Part shown: positions 1 through 5,101 of the stretch, piece after piece | How positions within the stretch are numbered: the first letter of the stretch is position 1 | Layout: every line of letters starts with the position of its first letter | NCBI GenBank assembly: GCA_036009045.1 | Contig: DASYML010000267.1 | Span: 1-5,101, forward strand | Length of the DNA: 5,101 nt | Origin: DASYML01 sp036009045 | GTDB taxonomy: Bacteria > Acidobacteriota > Blastocatellia > Pyrinomonadales > Pyrinomonadaceae | Direction: 5' to 3' | Translations under genes and position numbers: made by a program | Notes under the pieces: model-generated | Database searches by the model: none | What the model was told of the DNA's origin: nothing | Seen by the model: only the letters and a program-made list of their open reading frames with translations

Positions 1-1646
1 AACTTGTAGAAATCCGAGATAAGTTGATAGTAACGATCATTGACCGCGCGGCTAACTGTCTGCAATCGCCCAGAGCCATCAACGTGTGTGACGCCTGGAA
101 TTGATGCGTGCTGTTCAGGCTTAATCTGATAAACCATGAGCATCGTCGGCGCTGGATGAGTCTGCTCGAAAAATTCGCCGACGCGGTCTTCCAAAATTGA
201 AGGCGCGAAGGGACGAAACGGCTCGCGCTTCTTGATGCGCTCGTTGAGAATATCTTTCATGTCGTAGCGGCGCGGATCAACGACGATGGAGCGATTGCCG
301 AGGGCGCGTGGCCCAAACTCCATGCGTCCCTGAAACCATCCGAGAACAGCGCCGTCCGCAATGTCCTGGGCCGCGCGCCTCGTCACATCCCTCTCCGAAT
401 AACTCTCGAAGGCGAGACCGCTGCGTTCAAGTTCCGCACGCATCTCCTCGTCAGAGAATTCTGGTCCAGTATACGCCCCCAACATCACTTCACCGCGCGA
501 CCTGTCCAGAATACCGTTGTGTATCTGGTAGCAGACGCCGAGCGCGGTCCCGCTATCGCCCGCCGCCGGTTGGATGAAGAGACGTTGAAACGGCGTGTTG
601 AGAAGAATCTTTCCGTTCATCACGGAGTTGTACGCGACGCCGCCGGACAATCCGAGGTCCGTCAGGCCCGTCTCTTCGTGCAGGTGATTGAGCACATGAA
701 AGCCAACCTCTTCGAGACGCGCCTGCAAACTCGCCGCGATGTCCTCTTCGCGCGCTGTGAGTGGTGCGCCCTTCTCCCGCGCCGGGCCAAACATCTTCGC
801 GTACTCGTCCGAATAGATGCGACCGATGACGGGAGAATCGCTGTCCCAGGTCATCTCAACGCCTTCCGCGTGATGACGAAAAAAATCCAGGTTCAAACGA
901 AAGCGCCCGCCCTCTTCGGTCTGTATGATGTGACGAAACTCTTCCATGAAACGCGGCTTACCGTAAGGCGCGAGGCCCATCACCTTGCCCTCGTCGCCGT
1001 AATGCGGAAAGCCTATGAACTGCGTCGTCGCCGTATAGACGATGCCCGTCGAGTGCGGATACTCAACCTGGCCCAAAACATCTATCGAGTTGCCGTGGCC
1101 TTCGCCCCACATCGTGGAGATGAAATCACCGAAGCCATCAATCGAGAGCAGCGCCGCGCTATCGAAAGGAGAGATGTAGAAGGAACTGGCGAGATGCGCG
1201 CGGTGGTGTTCGATATTATGAAACTGGGCCTGTAATTTATTCTTCGAGACGCCTAAAGCCCTCGCCAGATCGTCCTTCAAATCGCGCACCTTCGCCGCGT
1301 TAGCCAGCCTGTCGGCGACCTGCCGAAAAATTCCCGGTCCACTCTTCTCGCTTCCGGTTTCCTTCGCGCGACTCAGGCCCGCGAAGCTTTTCGCGGCGCG
1401 CGTCGCGGCGAACAGGGCCTTCTTATGAAGGTGCGCCGAAGGGTCTCTGGAGATGCCTATGTGCTCCACGTCTTCGATGCTGATTCCGGCTGTCTCCAGA
1501 CAATACTTGACTGACTCCGTGGGAAAGCCCGCGCAGTGCTTACAGCGATTGAAACGCTCTTCCTCGACCGCCGCGAGGAGCACGCCCTCTTTGATGATGG
1601 CCGCAGCGGCATCCCCGTGATATGCATTAATACCAAGAATGTACAT
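1..1646 (-). CDS. NodU/CmcH/TobZ-family carbamoyltransferase, C-terminus cut by window edge
   Basis: Likely transfers a carbamoyl group from carbamoyl phosphate, via an ATP-made carbamoyl-adenylate, to a hydroxyl of a sugar or small molecule in the cytoplasm (family knowledge from TobZ, NodU, CmcH). The frame is open for 548 codons with no stop. Visible motifs: N-terminal LGINAYHGDAAAAI (about 4-17, His10), EEERFNRCKH (28-37), the metal-site motif EHHRAHLASSFY (146-157; His147, His148, His151), SIDGFGD (168-174), GDEGKVMGLAPYG (217-229), GLSGGVAYN (332-340), GDSGTALG (363-370), and the C-terminal-domain signature EFGPRALGNRSI (443-454), then REPFRPFAPS (474-483) and HVDGSGRLQTV (521-531). The Kae1-like N-terminal domain is complete; the C-terminal domain runs off the left edge, with perhaps 30-90 residues missing judging by usual lengths of about 570-620. 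The start ATG (1644-1646) is the only one after an upstream in-frame stop at 1671-1673. Its Shine-Dalgarno is weak (GAGA about 7 bases upstream). It lies 70 bases after the oxidoreductase stop, probably co-transcribed. The acceptor is unknown. Confidence 0.93.
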   Translation of the reverse strand, partial: MYILGINAYHGDAAAAIIKEGVLLAAVEEERFNRCKHCAGFPTESVKYCLETAGISIEDVEHIGISRDPSAHLHKKALFAATRAAKSFAGLSRAKETGSEKSGPGIFRQVADRLANAAKVRDLKDDLARALGVSKNKLQAQFHNIEHHRAHLASSFYISPFDSAALLSIDGFGDFISTMWGEGHGNSIDVLGQVEYPHSTGIVYTATTQFIGFPHYGDEGKVMGLAPYGKPRFMEEFRHIIQTEEGGRFRLNLDFFRHHAEGVEMTWDSDSPVIGRIYSDEYAKMFGPAREKGAPLTAREEDIAASLQARLEEVGFHVLNHLHEETGLTDLGLSGGVAYNSVMNGKILLNTPFQRLFIQPAAGDSGTALGVCYQIHNGILDRSRGEVMLGAYTGPEFSDEEMRAELERSGLAFESYSERDVTRRAAQDIADGAVLGWFQGRMEFGPRALGNRSIVVDPRRYDMKDILNERIKKREPFRPFAPSILEDRVGEFFEQTHPAPTMLMVYQIKPEQHASIPGVTHVDGSGRLQTVSRAVNDRYYQLISDFYK

Positions 1647-1650
1647 GATT

Positions 1651-1740
1651 AAATCTCGTTCGCGGACCTCTCAACCCTTTTGTTCGCGTCTTCACCAAAC
1701 CCTCTTCGCGGATTCCTCAAATCTTGTTCGCGGACTTAGC
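1651..1740. repeat. Four imperfect tandem repeats of 22-24 bp across a gene junction
   Basis: On the plus strand the units are 1651-1672, 1673-1696, 1697-1718 and 1719-1740, of 22, 24, 22 and 22 bases. Each carries the core TTCGCG, starting at 1659, 1683, 1705 and 1727, preceded by an AAAYCY- or AACCC-type half and followed by a pyrimidine-rich half. The two outer units match at 18 of 22 positions; unit 3 matches unit 1 at about 15 of 22; unit 2 is the most diverged. Unit 4 encodes the last residues of the oxidoreductase (KSANKI), its stop codon spans the unit 3/4 border, and units 1-3 fill the spacer before the carbamoyltransferase. Read on the minus strand, units 1 and 3 carry a GAGG string resembling a Shine-Dalgarno core, but the nearest sits 19 bases from the ATG, too far for normal use. 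Function unknown; it could be a slippage product or a protein-binding array. Confidence 0.8.
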
Positions 1741-2808
1741 CTGAGCCTCGCCGTTGTCCGAAGCGTTCTCTTGTTCATTCAACTTATCAACGATCATGTT
1801 CAAGACCCGCACGGCCTCCCTGCCCTCTTCAGCCGTGACGGGCGACGGCGTATCGTTGGCGATGCTCTCTACGAACCGCTCCACGATGAGGTCATGCGTG
1901 TTGTCGTATCTCCCCGTGGCGACGCGCACGCTCTTCGAGAGCAGATTCTGCACGATCTGTCCAGACTCGCTGAGCAGCGAGAGCGCGACCGGGACGGGCT
2001 TTAAGGTCGGTCGCCGGTTGTTGATGAGATACATGCCTTCGAGGTCCAGCGTGAGGATGCCTTTGCTGCCGAGGATGTCCAGGCGCGCGGCCCACTGGTC
2101 AGACGTGTAGCTCATAGTGATAGAACTCATGCTCTTATCACCGATGAGATTGATTCTGTAGTCGTCATATTTGGACCAGGGATAGTTCAGAATCTTCATC
2201 GCGTCGGCGGTCACGCGGCGCACCGGATTGATGAAAGCCAGAGTCATGTAGACGACGTGCGGGCCTGATTCTCCGATGACGCCGCCGGGCAGTTTGTGCG
2301 CCCAGTGGTCCTTCTGCGAAGTCATGTAGTTGGTCGGCGTCGAGAGAAAAATACGCATCCCGCGAAATTCGCCGATAGTCCCTTTAGCAACTAACTCCCT
2401 CGCTTCCATAAATGGATAATAGAAAAGATCGCTATGGCCCACGCAGACCTTGACGCCATACTTCTCCTTGGCCTCTACAATCTGGTCACACTCAGCGACG
2501 CTCAGCGCCATAGGCTTTTCGATGAGGACATTGCAGCCCAGTTTCATCGCCTCGACGGCGAGACGGACATGCGTCCCCGGCGGCGTGCAGATGTCAACGA
2601 GGTCGGGTTTCTCCTGCGCGATCATCTCCGCGATGTCCGTGTAGGTTTTCGGGATGCCGAATTTGCTGGCGACCTTTTGCGCCGCTTCCTGATTAATATC
2701 AACGAGGGCCACGAGGTCAACTTTATTTTTATGTTTCAAAAAAGCCGGGATGTGTTTCTTTCCGGCGATCAGACCTGTTCCAATAACGGCTGCTTTAACT
2801 TTCGGCAT
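1717..2808 (-). CDS. Gfo/Idh/MocA-family NAD(P)-dependent oxidoreductase
   Basis: A 363-residue cytoplasmic dehydrogenase of the usual family length (about 330-390). The N-terminal Rossmann domain shows VIGTGLIAGKKH (8-19, dinucleotide-binding glycines), VALVDIN (33-39, acidic residue Asp37 at the end of strand 2, which usually favours NAD over NADP), DICTPPGTH (72-80) and the family signature IEKPMALS (96-103) with the conserved Lys98. The C-terminal alpha/beta domain (about 125-345) has GEFRGMRIFLS (146-156) and LPGGVIGESGPHVVY (173-187), where His184 is the expected catalytic histidine; the acid normally seen as Asp in GGGxxxDxGxH is Glu180 here. The last 20 or so residues are a polar, low-complexity tail (NEQENASDNGEAQAKSANKI) partly encoded by the tandem repeat. 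The start ATG follows a good GGAAAGGG Shine-Dalgarno. Between an amidotransferase and a carbamoyltransferase it most likely oxidises a nucleotide sugar or related polyol (inference). The substrate is not identifiable. Confidence 0.93.
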   Translation of the reverse strand: MPKVKAAVIGTGLIAGKKHIPAFLKHKNKVDLVALVDINQEAAQKVASKFGIPKTYTDIAEMIAQEKPDLVDICTPPGTHVRLAVEAMKLGCNVLIEKPMALSVAECDQIVEAKEKYGVKVCVGHSDLFYYPFMEARELVAKGTIGEFRGMRIFLSTPTNYMTSQKDHWAHKLPGGVIGESGPHVVYMTLAFINPVRRVTADAMKILNYPWSKYDDYRINLIGDKSMSSITMSYTSDQWAARLDILGSKGILTLDLEGMYLINNRRPTLKPVPVALSLLSESGQIVQNLLSKSVRVATGRYDNTHDLIVERFVESIANDTPSPVTAEEGREAVRVLNMIVDKLNEQENASDNGEAQAKSANKI

Positions 2809-2812
2809 AAAT

Positions 2813-2820
2813 CCCTTTCC
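2813..2820 (-). promoter_or_regulatory. Ribosome binding site of the oxidoreductase
   Basis: Read on the minus strand, GGAAAGGG ends four bases before the ATG at 2808 (GGAAAGGG-ATTT-ATG). It is the strongest Shine-Dalgarno-like sequence of the three genes and fixes this start: no better start is visible upstream, and the Rossmann glycine motif begins at the expected distance, around residue 10. Confidence 0.7.
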
Positions 2821-2905
2821 AGATTTTATGATTGAAATATTACCGGCCAGACGTGGGGCATCAATGTAGCGGTAGTAAGCGAAAGATATAATCCAATTCG
2901 TCGCA

Positions 2906-2933
2906 ATCTATAAAACGCCAGAGCCTTTCCCAA
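2906..2933 (-). promoter_or_regulatory. Weak candidate promoter ahead of the oxidoreductase
   Basis: On the minus strand TTGGGA (2928-2933) and TATAGA (2907-2912) are separated by 15 bases, shorter than the preferred 17; an alternative upstream box TTGAAT (2933-2938) would give 20. The pair lies about 100 bases before the ATG in an AT-richer spacer of 198 bases (2809-3006) that holds no gene or other clear structure. The 274-base gap after the amidotransferase makes a separate promoter reasonable, but the match is poor and could be chance. Confidence 0.25.
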
Positions 2934-3006
2934 TTCAACTAAACCCAACTCCGTGCCCAACACAGCGAACGCGCATTGTAGCAAGTCTCTCATCACTCTG
3001 CACCCT

Positions 3007-3093
3007 TAAAGAATTGATTCATTGATTCATTTACTCATTGGTCTATTTCTTCAATCAATCAATGAGCCGATGAATCAATGAATCAATTCTTTA
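3007..3093. repeat. 87-base AT-rich palindrome with perfect 24-bp arms
   Basis: Bases 3007-3030 and 3070-3093 are exact reverse complements over 24 bases. After a 3 x 3 internal mismatch, CTCATTG (3034-3040) pairs with CAATGAG (3060-3066), leaving a 19-base loop. The arms have an internal period of eight (GATTCATT GATTCAT), and the loop contains a related CAATCAATCAATG stretch. The right arm covers the final codons and TGA stop of the amidotransferase (3083-3093). Transcribed on the minus strand, the hairpin would sit at the mRNA end, but the sequence after it (CTTTAAGGGTG) has no U-tract, so it is not a textbook intrinsic terminator. It may be a small repetitive palindromic element (REP- or MITE-like) or an mRNA 3'-end stabiliser. 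No transposase or target-site duplication is evident. Confidence 0.85.
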
Positions 3094-5008
3094 TATATTT
3101 TCGATACCACACGTCGAACATGATAATCGAAAAGAGCGCGTATGAATTGTCAGCCTTCCCGGAACGATGCTGCGCTCGCAGCAGTTGAATATATTCCCAG
3201 TTCAAAATCCCTTCCTGCCGCACGGACGGCTCGCCCATGTGCCGGTCGAAATACCCGTCGAAGTGGTCCCGCATCCAGACCGCGAGCGGGAAGTTAAAAC
3301 CCTTCTTGGGCGCTTTGATATTCTCTGCCGGGAGCATGTCCGCGAACATGTCCTTGAGAATCGCCTTGCCCTTCCCACCGCGCAGCTTATGCTCGAAAGG
3401 AACTCTCAGACTCCGCTCGACGAAACGATAGTCCAGGTAAGGGACGCGGACTTCGAGCGAGACTGCCATGCTCATCTTGTCCGTATACTCAAGAATGTTG
3501 TCAGGCAAAAATGTCTGCACGTCCACATGCAACACTCGATTGCCGAAATCGCTGACGCGACTCTCATCCAGCGAGCGCCTGACGATGCGCTCCGAAGGCA
3601 GGCAGCCGACCGTCCCGACACCATCGCCAGCCATCTCTACCTGTCTTAACAACGCGCGCTTCTGTCCCTCGTTGAGAAAATAGGTCCAATTAACGAACTG
3701 CCTGGCGAAGTCGTCGTCCAGCCCGTCCAGAAATTGTCGCGCACGCCTGATAGTCATCGTGCGATAGTCGTCCTTCGCGTAATCGAGCGCGCGGCGCAGC
3801 CCGCCCAACAAGGGCTTCGGGATGTGCCGGATCATGCGCGCCAGGGCCATCGCGCGATAACGCGGATAGCCCGCGAAGAGTTCGTCGCCGCCCGCGCCGC
3901 AGAGCGCGACAGTGGCTTCTGGCCTCGTGTGTTTGGAAATCAGGTACATCAAATAGAAGGTCGGATTCCCGAAAGGCTGGTCGAAGTGGTCCACCAGATT
4001 GAGCATCTCAAGAGGCTCCGCGAGGTCAACGGGAATCTCATGATGCTCCGTGGAAAATTTACGGGCCACTTGACGCGCGATGTCTCGCTCGTCGTAAAAC
4101 TCCACGTTCTTTCCCTGAAAGACGATGGTGAAAGTCTTGACGGGCTGCGTGGAAGTCTGGGCCATTAATCCGGTCAGGACTGGCGAATCAACGCCACCGC
4201 TCAGGAAGACGCCGAGCGGCACATCGCTAATCATCTGTCGCCGCACGCTATCCGCGAGCAACTCTCGCAACTCTCTTTTGTCGTCCTCAAGAGATGATTT
4301 TTTTCCGGCCCCGTTGCCGTTCGCACCATTCGCGCCCTGTGGTTGCCAGAACCTTCGCAAGCTCGTCTCGTTCGTGCGCAGGTCCAATTCGAGGACGTGA
4401 GCGAGCGGGACCTGTCGTATGCCGCGAAACATAGTCTCAGGCGTGGGCACGTAAAGATATGTGAAGTAGTCGTGCAGTCCCTGCCAGTTGATGTCCGGCG
4501 AATAGATGCCGGAGGTGAGAATCGCTTTAATCTCGGACCCGAAAACGAAGCGCCCTTTGTCTTGATAATAATAGAGCGGCTTGATACCGAAATGGTCGCG
4601 GGCCAGCAAGAGTTTTTGCCTCCGCCGGTCGAGCAGGGCGAAGGCGAACATGCCATTGAGCCTTGCGAAGCACTCCGCGCCCTCCTCTTCATACTGGACC
4701 AGGATAACTTCCGTGTCGGTCTGTGAGCGAAAGCGATGACCCTTCTGTTCGAGTTCGCTTCGCAGGTCCAGAAAATTATAAATCTCGCCGTTGAAGACTA
4801 TCCAGAGGCTTTCGTCCGCGTTGCTCATGGGCTGGTGTCCAGCCGCAGAAAGATCAATGATGCTAAGCCGACGATGGCCCAGACCCACACGCTCAGCCGG
4901 AAAGAAATCCACGCCGCGATCATCCGGCCCGCGATGGGCCAGACTGTCCGTCATCCGGGCCAGATGGCCGTCGTCTCTCAAATTAACGCTGCCGCAAATA
5001 CCGCACAT
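3083..5008 (-). CDS. asnB: Asparagine synthase (glutamine-hydrolysing) family amidotransferase
   Basis: A 641-residue two-domain enzyme. The N-terminal class II glutaminase domain begins MCGICG, so Cys2 becomes the N-terminal nucleophile after Met removal, which fixes the start. It also shows HRGPDDRG (25-32), GHRRLSIID (44-52), FNGEIYN (72-78), TDTEV (97-101) and ARDHFGIKPLYY (136-147). A Gly/Asn-rich linker (GANGANGNGAG, 225-235) leads to the synthetase domain with the ATP-pyrophosphatase loop FLSGGVDSP (268-276), DQPFGNP (343-349), CGAGGDELFAGYPRY (370-384), YTDKMSMAVSLEVRVPYLD (508-526) and KAPKKGFNFPLAVW (565-578). The family adenylates a carboxylate and amidates it with ammonia from glutamine; classic members make asparagine. 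Residue Ala372 replaces the acidic residue of SGEGSDE/SGDGGDE, and Pro276 replaces the usual Ser after SGGVDS. With its neighbours, amidation of a sugar acid or glycan precursor is as plausible as asparagine synthesis. The Shine-Dalgarno is weak (GAGC, about seven bases upstream). The stop lies inside a palindrome. Confidence 0.94.
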   Translation of the reverse strand: MCGICGSVNLRDDGHLARMTDSLAHRGPDDRGVDFFPAERVGLGHRRLSIIDLSAAGHQPMSNADESLWIVFNGEIYNFLDLRSELEQKGHRFRSQTDTEVILVQYEEEGAECFARLNGMFAFALLDRRRQKLLLARDHFGIKPLYYYQDKGRFVFGSEIKAILTSGIYSPDINWQGLHDYFTYLYVPTPETMFRGIRQVPLAHVLELDLRTNETSLRRFWQPQGANGANGNGAGKKSSLEDDKRELRELLADSVRRQMISDVPLGVFLSGGVDSPVLTGLMAQTSTQPVKTFTIVFQGKNVEFYDERDIARQVARKFSTEHHEIPVDLAEPLEMLNLVDHFDQPFGNPTFYLMYLISKHTRPEATVALCGAGGDELFAGYPRYRAMALARMIRHIPKPLLGGLRRALDYAKDDYRTMTIRRARQFLDGLDDDFARQFVNWTYFLNEGQKRALLRQVEMAGDGVGTVGCLPSERIVRRSLDESRVSDFGNRVLHVDVQTFLPDNILEYTDKMSMAVSLEVRVPYLDYRFVERSLRVPFEHKLRGGKGKAILKDMFADMLPAENIKAPKKGFNFPLAVWMRDHFDGYFDRHMGEPSVRQEGILNWEYIQLLRAQHRSGKADNSYALFSIIMFDVWYRKYIKN

Positions 5009-5071
5009 GTTTATCGCTCGGACTAATATCAGGTTGCAGTAGAAGAGAGGTCAGTACCGCCTGCTTAAGCC
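5009..5071 (-). other. Leader region of the amidotransferase gene
   Basis: These 63 bases between the edge hairpin and the ATG hold only a weak GAGC Shine-Dalgarno (5016-5019), the 8-base palindrome GCTTAAGC (5063-5070) and a TATTAG box (5023-5028) with no recognisable -35 partner. I see no convincing promoter, so transcription may start outside the window or use a non-standard promoter. Confidence 0.4.
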
Positions 5072-5101
5072 GGGCGGGTCCTCAACCTTGAAGACCCGCC
5101 C
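5072..5101 (-). terminator. Strong GC hairpin, possible terminator or leader structure
   Basis: GGGCGGGTC (5072-5080) and GACCCGCCC (5093-5101) are exact reverse complements. As minus-strand RNA the stem can extend to about 13 pairs around a four-base loop (5085-5088) with one G-U pair (5081/5092); as plus-strand RNA that position is a C-A mismatch, which mildly favours function on the minus strand. No U-tract follows on the minus strand (next bases GGCTTAAGC), so it is not a canonical intrinsic terminator of an upstream gene in that direction. On the plus strand the bases that would show a T-tract lie beyond the window. It could also be a 5' leader structure of the amidotransferase mRNA. Confidence 0.5.

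Noticed and set aside
519..1235. Plus-strand open frame of 238 codons
   Set aside because: It lies in exactly complementary codon phase to the carbamoyltransferase, whose minus-strand translation contains the family motifs throughout; the plus frame gives an Arg-rich protein with no recognisable domain.
1651..1740. Possible CRISPR array
   Set aside because: The repeats are contiguous and imperfect with no unique spacers of regular size, only four units, and they overlap a coding end; a simple tandem repeat explains them.
1892..2095. Minus-strand open frame of 67 codons inside the oxidoreductase
   Set aside because: Out-of-frame shadow within an intact gene, with no Shine-Dalgarno of note and no domain.
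3007..3093. Canonical intrinsic terminator for the amidotransferase
   Set aside because: The stem is long and AT-rich and no run of U follows it on the minus strand, so it does not meet the usual criteria even if it affects transcript ends.
3167..4168. Several plus-strand open frames of 64-160 codons opposite the amidotransferase
   Set aside because: They are antisense to a gene with clear catalytic motifs, are rich in Arg and His, overlap each other in different frames and have no recognisable family.
4231..4692. Minus-strand open frame of 153 codons inside the amidotransferase
   Set aside because: It is a shifted frame of the same coding DNA; the composition is Ser/Arg-rich and the true frame carries the conserved motifs without interruption.

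Overview
The window looks like a chromosomal piece of a GC-rich bacterium carrying part of a cell-surface polysaccharide or small-glycoside biosynthesis cluster. Three protein genes lie on the minus strand, in transcription order from the right edge: a class II (glutamine-hydrolysing) asparagine-synthase-family amidotransferase, a Gfo/Idh/MocA-family NAD(P)-dependent oxidoreductase, and a NodU/CmcH/TobZ-family carbamoyltransferase whose C-terminal end is cut by the left edge. No RNA gene, transposase or CRISPR array is visible. The codon style and gene set would fit Acidobacteriota or a similar soil phylum, but that is an impression from protein texture, not proven.

Layout. 5072-5101 is a strong GC hairpin at the right edge, followed by about 60 bases of leader. 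3083-5008 is the amidotransferase. Its last codons and stop lie inside a large 87-base, AT-rich imperfect palindrome (3007-3093) built from an octamer-periodic sequence. 2809-3006 is a spacer with one weak promoter candidate and a good Shine-Dalgarno sequence for the oxidoreductase (1717-2808). Four imperfect 22-24 base tandem repeats (1651-1740) span the oxidoreductase stop codon and run almost to the carbamoyltransferase start (1646). The carbamoyltransferase then fills the rest of the window to base 1.

How the genes may work together (inference). An amidotransferase, a sugar-type dehydrogenase and an O-carbamoyltransferase side by side suggest decoration of a nucleotide sugar or glycan: oxidation of a sugar carbon, conversion of a carboxylate to an amide, and O-carbamoylation. 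Each family is well known; the exact substrate cannot be read from sequence. The more unusual material is in the non-coding DNA: the tandem repeat in the gene 2/gene 3 junction, the palindrome that supplies the amidotransferase stop, and the edge hairpin with alternative pairing.
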